From contig JAPKDE010000012.1 of the NCBI GenBank assembly GCA_028822675.1, forward strand, positions 1 to 28,314: a stretch of 28,314 nt of DNA. The letters are read 5' to 3'. The DNA is from Dehalococcoidia bacterium (GTDB taxonomy: Bacteria > Chloroflexota > Dehalococcoidia > UBA3495). The position numbers were made by a program, and so were the translations under genes. Below the pieces are notes generated by a model. The model did not search any database, had not been told where the DNA came from, and saw nothing but the letters and a program-made list of their open reading frames with translations. Positions 1-8,721 of this stretch are shown here, in pieces; position 1 is the stretch's first letter, and every line of letters starts with the position of its first letter.

Positions 1-183
1 GGTGACGGCCAGATTAGTATCGCAGCGGTTCTACAACGCGACACTCACCCGGAGACTGATAGCGCCGAGATTGTGATTACTACCCACCCGGCCAGGGAAG
101 AGTCCATGCAGAACGCGCTGAAAGCGATGACGGACTTGCCCCAGGTGAAAAGAGTGAGTAATACCCTTAGAATTGAAGAGTAA
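1..183 (+). CDS. hom: homoserine dehydrogenase, C-terminal ACT domain (partial)
   Basis: The gene runs in from the left edge; only the last 60 codons are present, ending in TAA. The readable part begins GDGQISIAAVLQ and continues with AEIVITTHPAREESMQNAL. This matches the end of the C-terminal ACT domain of homoserine dehydrogenase, the enzyme that reduces aspartate semialdehyde to homoserine. In the family the ACT domain is where threonine binds for feedback inhibition. Threonine synthase follows 123 bp downstream on the same strand, which supports a hom-thrC arrangement in threonine biosynthesis. The catalytic and NAD(P)-binding domains lie outside the window, so the call rests on the ACT domain and the neighbour. 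Confidence 0.8.
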   Translation, partial: GDGQISIAAVLQRDTHPETDSAEIVITTHPAREESMQNALKAMTDLPQVKRVSNTLRIEE

Positions 184-306
184 TACCTAACGTGGCAATT
201 CCCTTTGGACAGAAACGGACATACGAATCAATGAAATACCATTCTTATAAAAGAGAAGTTTCCTTTTTGGTACAAGCGTTGGAATATAGGAGAATCAGTT
301 AAGCCT

Positions 307-1368
307 ATGGGTGCTGGGGTTTTAAATACCTACAAGGATTTGCTTCCGGTGACAAGCGCCACTCCCCTGATAACTATGGGAGAGGGCGATACACCGCTGG
401 TTAAATCCAACCGTCTAGGACGGGAATTGGGTTGCTCAGAGTTGTATTTCAAGCTGGAGGGTTGTAACCCCACCGGCTCATTCAAAGACCGGGGCATGGT
501 CATGGCGATCGCTAAAGCGTTGGAAGAAGGCACCAAGGCCATAATGTGCGCCTCCACGGGTAACACCAGCGCGTCAGCGGCCGCATTTGGTGCCTACTGT
601 GATATTCCAACCTTTGTCCTGATTCCCAAAGGCGAAGTCGCCATGGGCAAGCTGGCCCAGGCAATGATCTACGGTGCCAAAGTCCTCATGATCGATGGCA
701 ATTTTGACATCGCCCTGGGCTTGGTCAGAGAATTTACCGACCGCAACGACGTTACCTTGGTGAACTCAGTAAATCCCCACCGGATTGAAGGCCAAAAGAC
801 CGCTGCGTTTGAATTGTGCGATTCGCTAGGCGACGCCCCGGACATGGTTTTCATCCCAGTTGGCAACGCTGGCAATATAACGGCCTACTGGAAGGGTTTC
901 CGAGAATACCAGGATTTAGGCCGCAGCCAAACACTGCCTAAGATGATGGGCTTCCAGGCAGAGGGCGCAGCTCCAATCGTCCGCGGTGAGATAGTAGCCA
1001 GGCCTCAGACGATCGCATCTGCTATTCGAATTGGCAACCCGGCTACCTGGAATGGGGCCGTTGAAGCCCGAGACGGATCCGGCGGAGTGATCGATTCAGT
1101 CTCCGATGACGAGATTCTAGAGGCCTACAGACTCCTGGCCAATAAAGAAGGAATTTTTTGCGAACCTGCCTCGGCGGCATCGTTCGCTGGTCTAATGAAG
1201 ATGCACCGTCAGGGAATGGATCTGCACGACAAGCGCATCGTTTGTATCTGCACCGGGAATGGTCTAAAAGACCCCGACCTAGCCGTGAGTAGCTCCGGCG
1301 GACAGACTATTGAAGTTGCAGCGAACATAGAAGCCCTTGAAGCGGCTACCCTTGGATCCGGCAACTAG
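307..1368 (+). CDS. thrC: threonine synthase
   Basis: This 353-aa PLP enzyme converts O-phosphohomoserine to threonine and phosphate, the last step of threonine synthesis. The fold-type II PLP signature GSFKDRGM is present, with Lys60 as the expected Schiff-base lysine. The phosphate-binding loop SVNPHRIEGQKTAAFE and the glycine-rich PVGNAGNITAYWKGF also match the family. Length is typical of the short bacterial form. The ATG at 307 has an AGGAGA about 13 nt upstream, a slightly long spacing. It lies downstream of a homoserine dehydrogenase fragment, and folE follows closely. Family assignment is firm; paralogous fold-II lyases are less likely because of the gene context. Confidence 0.95.
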   Translation: MGAGVLNTYKDLLPVTSATPLITMGEGDTPLVKSNRLGRELGCSELYFKLEGCNPTGSFKDRGMVMAIAKALEEGTKAIMCASTGNTSASAAAFGAYCDIPTFVLIPKGEVAMGKLAQAMIYGAKVLMIDGNFDIALGLVREFTDRNDVTLVNSVNPHRIEGQKTAAFELCDSLGDAPDMVFIPVGNAGNITAYWKGFREYQDLGRSQTLPKMMGFQAEGAAPIVRGEIVARPQTIASAIRIGNPATWNGAVEARDGSGGVIDSVSDDEILEAYRLLANKEGIFCEPASAASFAGLMKMHRQGMDLHDKRIVCICTGNGLKDPDLAVSSSGGQTIEVAANIEALEAATLGSGN

Positions 1369-1421
1369 AGGGAACTGAAACGGTTCAGCAACAACGCATA
1401 AAAGAAGCGGTAGCCGAGTTA

Positions 1422-1940
1422 TTGGCTGCCATCGGCGACGACCCGACCCGTGAGGGACTGATAGACACACCCGACCGGGTCGCTCGTATGTATGAGAACC
1501 TGTTTTCAGGAATCGGCATCAAAACTGAAGATGCCATAGACACTGTTTTTGAAGCCGAGAGCCAAGACCCCGTGATTGTGCGAGGTTTGGTCTTTTATTC
1601 CGTGTGTGAACATCACCTGCTGCCATTCTTTGGCGAGGCTCGCGTTGGCTACGTTCCTGGGGGCAAGATTGCCGGAATCAGCAAACTGGCCAGGGCATTG
1701 GAAGTGGCAGCACACCGGCCTCAGGTCCAAGAAAGGCTGACCGCAGATGTGGCCAACGCCATCTTCAACGTCCTCCAGCCAGAGGGTGTGGTCGTTGAGT
1801 TGGAAGCAGAGCACCTCTGCATGGCCATGCGGGGAGTCAAAAAACCTGGCACCAGCGTGCTAACGTCAGCAACTCGCGGAGAATTCAAGAATTACCAATC
1901 AGGGCGGGAAGGTCTTCTGGCCCTGATGCATAGTAAATAG
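1422..1940 (+). CDS. folE: GTP cyclohydrolase I
   Basis: This enzyme converts GTP to 7,8-dihydroneopterin triphosphate, the first step of tetrahydrofolate synthesis. Counting from the TTG at 1422 it has 172 residues. The zinc ligands Cys62, His65 (in VCEHHLLPFF) and Cys133 (in EAEHLCMAMRG) are present, as is the KIAGISKLAR motif. Recognisable family sequence continues upstream of the TTG (RIKEAVAELL reading into AAIGDDPTREGL). No ATG, GTG or TTG exists in that frame back to the TGA at 1338-1340. The true start is therefore unclear: it may be the TTG, giving a slightly short N-terminus, or a rare codon further upstream. The gene begins about 53 bp after thrC and may be co-transcribed with it. 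Confidence 0.93.
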   Translation: MAAIGDDPTREGLIDTPDRVARMYENLFSGIGIKTEDAIDTVFEAESQDPVIVRGLVFYSVCEHHLLPFFGEARVGYVPGGKIAGISKLARALEVAAHRPQVQERLTADVANAIFNVLQPEGVVVELEAEHLCMAMRGVKKPGTSVLTSATRGEFKNYQSGREGLLALMHSK

Positions 1941-2038
1941 CGCATACTAACTAGCGGACCGTAACTAGCCTCGGGGCCCCGGTGATTCTGTGATTTAAGT
2001 GAGTCCCGACGCACCGTAAAAAACTTGGCAGGTAGATA

Positions 2039-3016
2039 GTGGCGAACACACCAATCACATCGTTTCAAGAGATTGAAACTGAATGGGAATCAGTGCTGAG
2101 AGACAGCCCTGAAGACACACTGTTCCTGAGTTCAGAATGGCAGAAGGTTTGGTGGGACACGTTTGGCGACGACCGGACCATGTGCGGGTTTACCTACCCT
2201 GCTTCAAATGGAGTGGCCGCCATTGCCTCACTGGCCAAGCTTGGCGACACTGTCTCATTCATGGGCAGTGAAGATACATTTGATTACAACGACTTCCTCA
2301 TCAGACCCGGCCACGAGGAAGGCTTCTACCAAACCCTACTGGAATCCATGGAAGAGCAAGATTACGGAAAGCTGCGTTTGGTCTCCCTCAGGGAAAACTC
2401 GCCAACCCTGGAATTGCTACCGGATATGGCCCGTAAACAGGGATACACGGTTGAGGTTGAAGAAGAGGATGTTACCTCGGGTATCGACCTCCCTGGCACC
2501 TGGGACGAGTATCTTGCTTTACTCAACAAGAAAGACCGCCACGAACTCCGCCGCAAGATACGCCGGATGGACTCCCAGACGGAATGGAAATGGTACAGCG
2601 TTACGGAACCGGCTGAGGTTAAAGAACGCCTGGCCGAGTTTCTTAGTCTGATGCGCCAAAGCCGCGCCGACAAAGACGAGTACATGACGCCGGAGCGGGA
2701 GCAATTCTTCTACAACATCACCCAGCGTATGTCGGAGATGGGCCAGCTCCAGCTTTACTTCTTGGATATGGACGGCTCCACAGTGGCCACCAGTTTGTGC
2801 TTTGACTATGGGAGCTCCCGCCTGTTATACAATAGCGGCTACGATCCAGAGCACGCCTACTACAGCGTAGGTCTGATACTCAACGCTATGTGTCTGAAAG
2901 ACGCCATTGACCTGGGTCTTACTTATTTTGATTTTCTGCGTGGTCCAGAACCTTATAAAGCGCACCTGGGCGGGCAGCAGAGGAACCTATATCAAATGGT
3001 GGTAACTAAGAGTTGA
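2039..3016 (+). CDS. FemAB/CelD-like GNAT-fold acyltransferase
   Basis: This is a 325-aa protein of the FemAB/BioF2-like (CelD, GNAT_6) acyltransferase group. The characteristic stretch KKDRHELRRKIRRM around residues 165-178 is followed by a C-terminal GNAT-like half with LYFLDMDGSTVATSLCFDYG and YNSGYDPEHAYYSVGL. Family members transfer acyl or aminoacyl groups onto surface polysaccharides or peptidoglycan precursors; the substrate here cannot be read from sequence. The GTG start at 2039 directly follows an in-frame TAG at 2033-2035 and one ATA codon, so it cannot be extended. The ribosome-binding site is weak. The stop overlaps the TTG start of the glycosyltransferase by 4 nt, so the two are probably translationally coupled and may act on the same glycan. 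Confidence 0.7.
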   Translation: MANTPITSFQEIETEWESVLRDSPEDTLFLSSEWQKVWWDTFGDDRTMCGFTYPASNGVAAIASLAKLGDTVSFMGSEDTFDYNDFLIRPGHEEGFYQTLLESMEEQDYGKLRLVSLRENSPTLELLPDMARKQGYTVEVEEEDVTSGIDLPGTWDEYLALLNKKDRHELRRKIRRMDSQTEWKWYSVTEPAEVKERLAEFLSLMRQSRADKDEYMTPEREQFFYNITQRMSEMGQLQLYFLDMDGSTVATSLCFDYGSSRLLYNSGYDPEHAYYSVGLILNAMCLKDAIDLGLTYFDFLRGPEPYKAHLGGQQRNLYQMVVTKS

Positions 3017-4242
3017 GCGTGGAGCGAGCGGCATTCATTACACTCCACGCCTGTCCCCTGGCGGCCCCCGGACAGGGTAAGTCAGGCGGTATGAACGTAT
3101 ATGTACGGCAATTGGCTGCAGCCCTAGGCGAGACGGGGATGAAGATTGATATCTTCACCCGTGAACACTCGGATGTAGTCAATCGCGTTGAAACAATTGG
3201 ACCAAATGTCCGAGTAATTCACCTCAAGGCAGGCGAACCAGACGCCCATTTAGGTGACCTGTACGCCCTTCTACCAGATTTTCTTGAGCAGCTGAACGAC
3301 TTCCGTGAAGAAGAAGGATTGGAGTACGACGTTGTCCATTCCCATTACTGGCTGTCTTCCTGGGTTGGCCGTGAACTATCTCAAGCGATTGATGTTCCCC
3401 ACGTGGTCACCTTCCATACGCTGAGCCTGATTAAGATGCAGTCTCGGGCCGGCGAGATAGAACAGACTGAACGACCAGTGGTCGAAGCCGAGGTTATGGC
3501 TACCGCTGACCGAATCATCGCTTTTAGCCCCCACGAACGCGATGCCATGGCCAGACTCTACGGCGCTGATACTCGTAAAGTCTCATTGGTTCCCTGTGGT
3601 GTTGATCTGGAAGTGTTTCGACCTCTTGACCAAAAAGCGGTCCGGTCTAGACTGGGTCTGAACGGAGAAAAGATACTGCTTTACGTTGGCCGTGTAGAGC
3701 CTATCAAAGGGCTGGATCTGCTAGTGGAAACCGCCGCTCAGATGGACTCCGAAGAGGGCGTCCGGATGATGGTGGTAGGCGCCGATGTCAATGGCGACCG
3801 AGAGATGGACCGAGTCAAACAGTTGGCCAAAGAGCGTGACCTGGAAGACAAGATAGATTTTGTGGGTCAGGTAGACCATGATGACCTGCCCCTTTACTAC
3901 AACGCCGCCGACGTCTGCGTAGTGCCGTCTTACTACGAGAGTTTTGGTTTGGTGGCCTTGGAATCCATGGCCTGCGGCACACCGGTGGTCGCCACCAGAG
4001 TAGGCGGACTTTCAACGATTATCCACCATGGTCGCACTGGATATCTCAAATCATGGCGCTGTCCTGAAGCTTTCGCCAATTCCGTGGAGATGATTATCTC
4101 CAGCGATGGACTACAACAGAGCATGGGTGAAGCGGCCCGGAAGCGTGCTGAGGGCATGGGCTGGGACAATGTCGCATCCATGATGTGGGAAGAGTACACC
4201 GTATTGACCGAGCACCTCGCAAAAGACGATAATAATTATTAA
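3013..4242 (+). CDS. GT4-family glycosyltransferase, MshA-like
   Basis: This is a 409-aa retaining glycosyltransferase of the GT-B fold, family GT4. The N-terminal half carries GGMNVYV (residues 25-31) and VVHSHYWLS, which resemble D-inositol-3-phosphate glycosyltransferase (MshA), the first enzyme of mycothiol synthesis. The C-terminal half has YVGRVEPIKG, with Arg227 and Lys232 for the nucleotide-sugar phosphates, and the E-x7-E pair Glu309/Glu317. The TTG start overlaps the preceding TGA. The MshA resemblance is real, but many chloroflexotal GT4 enzymes share it, so sugar and acceptor are uncertain. A PIG-L deacetylase and a double-GNAT protein are found within 3 kb. Confidence 0.85.
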   Translation: MSVERAAFITLHACPLAAPGQGKSGGMNVYVRQLAAALGETGMKIDIFTREHSDVVNRVETIGPNVRVIHLKAGEPDAHLGDLYALLPDFLEQLNDFREEEGLEYDVVHSHYWLSSWVGRELSQAIDVPHVVTFHTLSLIKMQSRAGEIEQTERPVVEAEVMATADRIIAFSPHERDAMARLYGADTRKVSLVPCGVDLEVFRPLDQKAVRSRLGLNGEKILLYVGRVEPIKGLDLLVETAAQMDSEEGVRMMVVGADVNGDREMDRVKQLAKERDLEDKIDFVGQVDHDDLPLYYNAADVCVVPSYYESFGLVALESMACGTPVVATRVGGLSTIIHHGRTGYLKSWRCPEAFANSVEMIISSDGLQQSMGEAARKRAEGMGWDNVASMMWEEYTVLTEHLAKDDNNY

Positions 4243-4381
4243 TTACCGTCCTCGTCCTGGCTAACTGACCGGTATTTATCCTCGGAATTACCCCTGCAAC
4301 GGTTTTGACCAGATAAGACGCCCCTTCCAACTGTGTTGCATGATAACAAACGCCCCGCCCTGTTTGTATTGACCATTTCCC

Positions 4382-4388
4382 GGAGGAG
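4382..4388 (+). promoter_or_regulatory. strong Shine-Dalgarno site fixing a TTG start
   Basis: GGAGGAG lies 3 nt before the TTG at 4392. It is the only strong ribosome-binding site nearby and decides the start of the DUF502 gene. Confidence 0.75.
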
Positions 4389-4391
4389 ACT

Positions 4392-5111
4392 TTGACCCCA
4401 GAACCCAGTAATTCAGACAGCGGCCCTCGCCGGCTTCCCCTTGGCCCTCTCCGTCGGCCGCTTCGCCATGTGCAACGCACTTTAGGAGCGGGAATTTTGG
4501 TGATTCTGCCAATCGGAATCACAGTGTTGGTCCTGAAATTCTTCTTCGACCTTCTAGATCCAGTGCTGAAACCCGCTGTGGACCTGCTCCCTGGCCGTTC
4601 TGTCACCGGGACTGGCGTAGTTGCGCTGATGGTTTTGGTTTACCTGCTAGGCCTATTTGCAGCGTGGGTGGTTGGCCGTCGCCTAATCGGGTTTGGGCAC
4701 CGAGTGATGGAAGTGATTCCCGTAGTCAAAGGTATTTATGGAACAACCCGGATGGCCATTGAGGTTCTCTCTCATAGCCGCAATGGCCACAACAATGCTG
4801 ATTTAGAAGGCACTCAAGGGTATTCCGGAGTGGTATTGGTCGATTTCCCCAGACCCGGCATCAAGTCCATTGGGCTGATTACCTCAACGATGTTGGATAC
4901 GGACGGGGATGAAGTCTTATCTGTTTATATTCCTACCACGCCAATACCATCTTCCGGGTTCTTGGTGATTGTTTCGGCGTCTGAAGTAACGCAAACGGAC
5001 ATGAGCGTAGAAGAGGCTATGAGAGTGGTGATATCCGGGGGGATACACTTGGATGCAGTGTTCAGTAGGATCGGTTTTCAGGTGCCGGGTAAATCTAGCT
5101 CGAACCAGTGA
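4392..5111 (+). CDS. DUF502 family integral membrane protein
   Basis: This 239-aa membrane protein belongs to DUF502. It has two predicted transmembrane helices, around residues 34-58 (AGILVILPIGITVLVLKFFF) and 72-95 (VVALMVLVYLLGLFAAWVVG). A soluble C-terminal domain follows, containing VVLVDFPRPGIKSIG and VYIPTTPIPSSGFLVIV, both characteristic of the family. The N-terminus is proline- and arginine-rich and probably cytoplasmic. The molecular function of DUF502 is not established. The TTG start is supported by the GGAGGAG just upstream. The last 34 nt overlap the 3' end of the convergent acetyltransferase gene. Confidence 0.85.
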   Translation: MTPEPSNSDSGPRRLPLGPLRRPLRHVQRTLGAGILVILPIGITVLVLKFFFDLLDPVLKPAVDLLPGRSVTGTGVVALMVLVYLLGLFAAWVVGRRLIGFGHRVMEVIPVVKGIYGTTRMAIEVLSHSRNGHNNADLEGTQGYSGVVLVDFPRPGIKSIGLITSTMLDTDGDEVLSVYIPTTPIPSSGFLVIVSASEVTQTDMSVEEAMRVVISGGIHLDAVFSRIGFQVPGKSSSNQ

Positions 5112-5983
5112 CGCTCGCCAGTTTTTTTAAAACCGGTAGACGTGTAGAGACGGATCGCCGGGTCGTTATTGCCGTCAACTTCAAGCCCAACCTCAGCCAT
5201 GCCAATAGAGCGCAGGTGCTGCATTCCGGCATGTAACACGTGGCGGCTGACGCCCTTGCCCCGGTAATCGGGCACCACGCCAATCATCCCGATAATTCCT
5301 CTGGGGCCGTTATCGGAAGGCACCATCACAGTCCAACAATAGCCGGCTGGACGGTCTCCCTCAAACAGAAATAGGATGCCCGATTTGGACGTGTTGGGCA
5401 TTCCGGTGCGGTATTCAATCTGCTCTTCAGTATTGGGACAGAATCCCCAACTACCCGTAAAGGCGTCATTCTGAACTTTGGTCAGCAGAGATACGTCGCC
5501 GGTTTGAAATGACCGCACGGAATAACCTGACGGGAGACTGACATCGGGAAGTTGGTCCTGATTCCACAGCATGTCTAGATAAGTGCGCACTGGGGAGAAA
5601 CCTAATTGCTCCAGTAGTTTGCCACGCTCGGTTCCGGGCATGACGCATACGTGAGCCACGCTGAGGTGCTCCGCCTTGGCCAAGGCCACTGCTTGTTGGA
5701 GAATCTCCAGTTCATCAGGCCCTCCGGCTAACTCCGGTGAGATCATCACCTCGATTACAGAACGACTGATGGGGAACTCGCGGTAAACCAGAGCAAGGCC
5801 TCTTATCTGACCGTCTTGCTCCAAGACCAAACAATTTTCCAAAGGCACGAGCCCTGGTTGTCCCAGGACGTATCGAAAAGTGCTGCGACAGAGTTCATGA
5901 AGTTCGCTGGTTGTGCTGTTGTGGCTGGCGACGAATTCGACCAGCGCTGTATTGTGGTTGTTTGTATAGTTAACGACTGGCAA
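5078..5983 (-). CDS. tandem GNAT N-acetyltransferase, MshD-like architecture
   Basis: This 301-aa protein has two GNAT modules. The C-terminal one is canonical: IIGMIGVVPDYRGKGVSRHV contains the acetyl-CoA pyrophosphate loop (R-G-K-G-V), followed by LEVDGNNDPAIRLYTSTGF. The N-terminal module is degenerate. The length and tandem layout, and a segment reading VQNDAFTGSWGFCPNT, are like mycothiol synthase (MshD), but the acceptor could equally be another amine. The start is TTG at 5983; no ATG or GTG is available upstream before a stop at 6008-6010. The gene converges with the DUF502 gene and overlaps its end by 34 nt. GNAT assignment is firm; the substrate is not. Confidence 0.8.
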   Translation of the reverse strand: MPVVNYTNNHNTALVEFVASHNSTTSELHELCRSTFRYVLGQPGLVPLENCLVLEQDGQIRGLALVYREFPISRSVIEVMISPELAGGPDELEILQQAVALAKAEHLSVAHVCVMPGTERGKLLEQLGFSPVRTYLDMLWNQDQLPDVSLPSGYSVRSFQTGDVSLLTKVQNDAFTGSWGFCPNTEEQIEYRTGMPNTSKSGILFLFEGDRPAGYCWTVMVPSDNGPRGIIGMIGVVPDYRGKGVSRHVLHAGMQHLRSIGMAEVGLEVDGNNDPAIRLYTSTGFKKTGERHWFELDLPGT

Positions 5984-6338
5984 TGGGGTCTTCCAGGCTG
6001 GTAAACTCTAGAACTGAACGTGTGGCGCGCAATCTGACGGAATTCGACGACGCCATGCCCAGTGAGTGGAGAATGAACGTGCCAACGGCTCCATTGCCGT
6101 GCATGGAGACATTATCATAAGCTTTGGCCGATTGTAGCAGAGTTTACTGCCGTCAACAACGCTCTCATATTCTACTGCAATTTAGCAAAACACCATTAAA
6201 ACTGGACTTAAACCTATATCACTCCAGTAATTATTCTTCGTAATTCGTAATATTGATTCTGAACAAGTTGATACCAGCCATGGCCGAGATTAACCTCGAC
6301 TCCCGCCGGTATCAGAGACCGGAGGAGGCCTCAGGCAT
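5984..6338. other. 355-bp divergent intergenic region
   Basis: This is the gap between the divergently transcribed acetyltransferase and PIG-L genes; it must hold the start signals of both. The centre is AT-rich (about 6110-6270). A candidate minus-strand promoter is listed separately. The right edge has a GGAGGAGG Shine-Dalgarno site at 6321-6328 for the PIG-L gene, preceded by a small inverted repeat (CCGGT at 6306 and ACCGG about 7 nt later). No open reading frame with convincing protein character was seen. Confidence 0.5.
6131..6159 (-). promoter_or_regulatory. candidate sigma-70 promoter for the acetyltransferase gene
   Basis: On the minus strand a -10 box TACAAT (6131-6136) is preceded by TTGTTG (6154-6159) at 17 nt, or by a better TTGACG (6151-6156) at 14 nt. 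The -10 is 5/6 consensus; the -35 choice is ambiguous. It would give a 5' leader of about 140 nt. Confidence 0.35.
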
Positions 6339-7043
6339 ATGGATGAATCCCCCAAGAAAATTCTAGTGATTACACCCCATCCCGACGACGCTGATTTCTG
6401 GTGTTCCGGGACAATTGCCAAATGGCTAGGCGATGGAGCAACGGTTCGTTACGTGCTCTGCACCGACGGCGGTAAAGGCACCACGGACCCCAATATATCT
6501 TCAGCGGATCTCTCCAAAGTTCGTGAACAAGAGCAGGCCGACGCTGTAGAAGCTCTGGGCGTACAAGAATTGGTGCTGCTCCATCATCCAGACGGCTCCC
6601 TTGAAGATGATGATGAGTTCAGAAGGGAATTGGTCCGCCAGATACGCCAGGTCCAACCCGATGTGGTTCTTTGTCCTGAGCCGTATCGCAAGAACCTTGC
6701 CTGGCACCGTGACCACCGCATCACCGGACAGGTTGCATTGGATGCAGTCTTCCCCTGCGCTCGCGACCACCTCCATTTTGTGGAACTGTGGCGGGACGAA
6801 GGTCTGGAGCCGCACAAAACGCCCACCATGCTCTTCTGGGGCTCCGAGAACGCCGACACGACCATCGATATAACTGAGTCTATGGACTCCAAGATTAAGG
6901 CTGTGGCCGCCCATAAGAGCCAGATGGACGGCCGGTCTCCCCAAGAGATCGAAGACTACGTCCGAGAAAGAGCGCAGGTCAGCGAGGGTGGCTCAGGCAA
7001 AGAATACGTGGAGGCCTTCCGCAAAGTCACCTTCCGGGTTTAG
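6339..7043 (+). CDS. PIG-L/LmbE family deacetylase (MshB-like)
   Basis: This 234-aa zinc-dependent N-acetylglucosaminyl deacetylase-family protein carries the metal motif HPDDAD (His14, Asp16, Asp17) and a second motif WHRDHR (His123, Asp125, His126), which together hold the zinc and catalytic base. Family members remove acetyl groups from GlcNAc-type sugars, including GlcNAc-inositol (MshB) and the bacillithiol precursor (BshB). Strong GGAGGAGG upstream supports the ATG. The stop lies 2 bp from the end of the convergent DUF885 gene. The substrate cannot be deduced from sequence, but the MshA-like and MshD-like neighbours make a thiol-sugar a reasonable hypothesis. Confidence 0.85.
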   Translation: MDESPKKILVITPHPDDADFWCSGTIAKWLGDGATVRYVLCTDGGKGTTDPNISSADLSKVREQEQADAVEALGVQELVLLHHPDGSLEDDDEFRRELVRQIRQVQPDVVLCPEPYRKNLAWHRDHRITGQVALDAVFPCARDHLHFVELWRDEGLEPHKTPTMLFWGSENADTTIDITESMDSKIKAVAAHKSQMDGRSPQEIEDYVRERAQVSEGGSGKEYVEAFRKVTFRV

Positions 7044-7045
7044 GC

Positions 7046-8707
7046 CTATAGCGCGGAGTCGCCCGGGGTTTTCAACAGGACGGGTCTAAGTAACGGCAGT
7101 GCCGGGCCGCCAAAGGCCAACAGCCGGTCATGGAACCCTTTGAGGCTGTAGGCACTGCCTTGCTCCCGCTTGAAGTCCTCCCTCAGCTTGAGGATCATCA
7201 GCTTGCCCAGGGTGTAGTTTAAATACCCCGGATCAAATGTCCCCCGCAACGCCTCTCTGCGCGCCGGTAGTTCGGCCATATAGGCGTTCTCCATGAAGAA
7301 CTTGCTGGCTTCCTCCAGGGTCATCCCCTCGGTGTGCATCCGCAGAGAGCACATGTACCGGCAGTTGCGCACCAGAGCTTCCAATAGCTGCGTTAGCAGT
7401 AGCCTTGGCTGATTATCTCCGTATTTGGTCTCGAGCATCATCTGCTCGGTGTAATGCGCCCAACCTTCCGTGAATGAATAGGCTGTCGCCACACGGTTGA
7501 CCAATGGGAGTTCCTCGCCGTAGGAATTGTGCAGGTGGTGGACGAAATGTCCCGGATAGACCTCGTGGATGGAGATAATCTTCAACGTGTCGTAGTTGAA
7601 GTTGGACAGCCATTCTTCACGCTGTTTGTGGTTCCAGTCGTCTTCTACCGGCGTAACGTAGTAGAAAGACTCTTTCGCTTTGGTCTCCAGTGCGCCGGCG
7701 CTGTCCATGGCGGCAAAGGCATAGCGCATGTAGGTTGGCGTCTCAATCACCTGGCAGCGGTCCTCAGATGGCACGCTGATGACGTCAAAGTCGATGAGTG
7801 ATTGCCTGATATCCTCCAGCATGTTTCTTGTTTCAGGGATCAAGTCATCGGCCTGTGGGTGGTTGCGGCCAATCTCTTCTACAATCTCAACCACCGAACG
7901 GCCTGGAGCGATGCGCTGGGCCAGCTCTTTTATCTGAGCCAGGTTATCTTCCAGATTAGCCTGCCCAATGGCCGAGATTTGGCTTAGGGGAGCGTCTAGG
8001 CCTTCCCCGGTGGACAACATACCCGAGTAAAGCGCTGATCCGATGGCAAAACCGCCCGGACCGCCCTTGCCACGGATCCTTAGCCGCTCTGCAAATCGGT
8101 CCAGTGCCGATGCTGCGGATTCACGGGCTTGGTTGAATTCGTTGATGATTTCAGTGTCAGTTACACCCTGAGCTGCCTCGGCCAGATCAACACGGTAAAA
8201 CCGGGCCATGCCCGAATAACTCTCCACGCTCATGTCCACAACGTGGGAAGAAAGACTGTCCGCTAAAGCGCTGTCCAGCACATCAAGAAAATCAGGAGCT
8301 TGCTTCATGGCTTCAGTTGCTGATCTCAGTCTATCTTCCAATGGTGCGTAATCACGGCGGATATAGCCGCTTACGTTCAGATACCCCGTGTGGCGCATGG
8401 GGTTATTCTCCAGCGGTTTGAGGTCGTTGAAGATAAACAACTCACGGCGCAGGAACAGCTCCATAATTTGGTAGCTCATCCTGCTTGATTCATCCAGGGT
8501 ATTTGCGTCCAAAGACTGGAGTTCGGTCAGGCTGCGTTGTAATTCGCCTTCCCGTCGAGCAGTTTGTGTTGGAGAAAGGTCTGGCAACCGGCCGTCGTAC
8601 TCGTGTCGGCCGATCCGTGACCCGGCAGTTGGGTAGAAATCCCAATGTTCCTTAATCAATCTCTGGGATAGATCTTGGAAGGCTGCTTCTGATTCTGACA
8701 GCGGCAT
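7046..8707 (-). CDS. DUF885 family protein, putative zinc carboxypeptidase-like
   Basis: This 553-aa protein belongs to DUF885. The metal-binding signature IHEVYPGH (His381, Glu382, His387) and the downstream SFTEGWAHYTE (Glu414) are intact, in the manner of gluzincin-type metallopeptidases. No signal peptide is visible, so it is probably cytoplasmic. Family length (about 550-600 aa) is normal. The ATG at 8707 has an AAGGAG 5 nt upstream. An intrinsic terminator of the upstream minus-strand gene ends only about 15 nt before this start, which leaves little room for a separate promoter. Physiological substrate unknown. Confidence 0.8.
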   Translation of the reverse strand: MPLSESEAAFQDLSQRLIKEHWDFYPTAGSRIGRHEYDGRLPDLSPTQTARREGELQRSLTELQSLDANTLDESSRMSYQIMELFLRRELFIFNDLKPLENNPMRHTGYLNVSGYIRRDYAPLEDRLRSATEAMKQAPDFLDVLDSALADSLSSHVVDMSVESYSGMARFYRVDLAEAAQGVTDTEIINEFNQARESAASALDRFAERLRIRGKGGPGGFAIGSALYSGMLSTGEGLDAPLSQISAIGQANLEDNLAQIKELAQRIAPGRSVVEIVEEIGRNHPQADDLIPETRNMLEDIRQSLIDFDVISVPSEDRCQVIETPTYMRYAFAAMDSAGALETKAKESFYYVTPVEDDWNHKQREEWLSNFNYDTLKIISIHEVYPGHFVHHLHNSYGEELPLVNRVATAYSFTEGWAHYTEQMMLETKYGDNQPRLLLTQLLEALVRNCRYMCSLRMHTEGMTLEEASKFFMENAYMAELPARREALRGTFDPGYLNYTLGKLMILKLREDFKREQGSAYSLKGFHDRLLAFGGPALPLLRPVLLKTPGDSAL

Positions 8708-8721
8708 GTTGCTCCTTAAAC

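Noticed and set aside
2163..2651. Plus-strand 162-aa ORF within the FemAB-like gene
   Set aside because: It is a Trp/Ser/Arg-rich frame-shifted shadow of the real gene, with no ribosome-binding site.
4094..4606. Minus-strand 170-aa ORF over the glycosyltransferase/DUF502 junction
   Set aside because: It overlaps two well-supported plus-strand genes and is Arg/Ser-rich without motifs.
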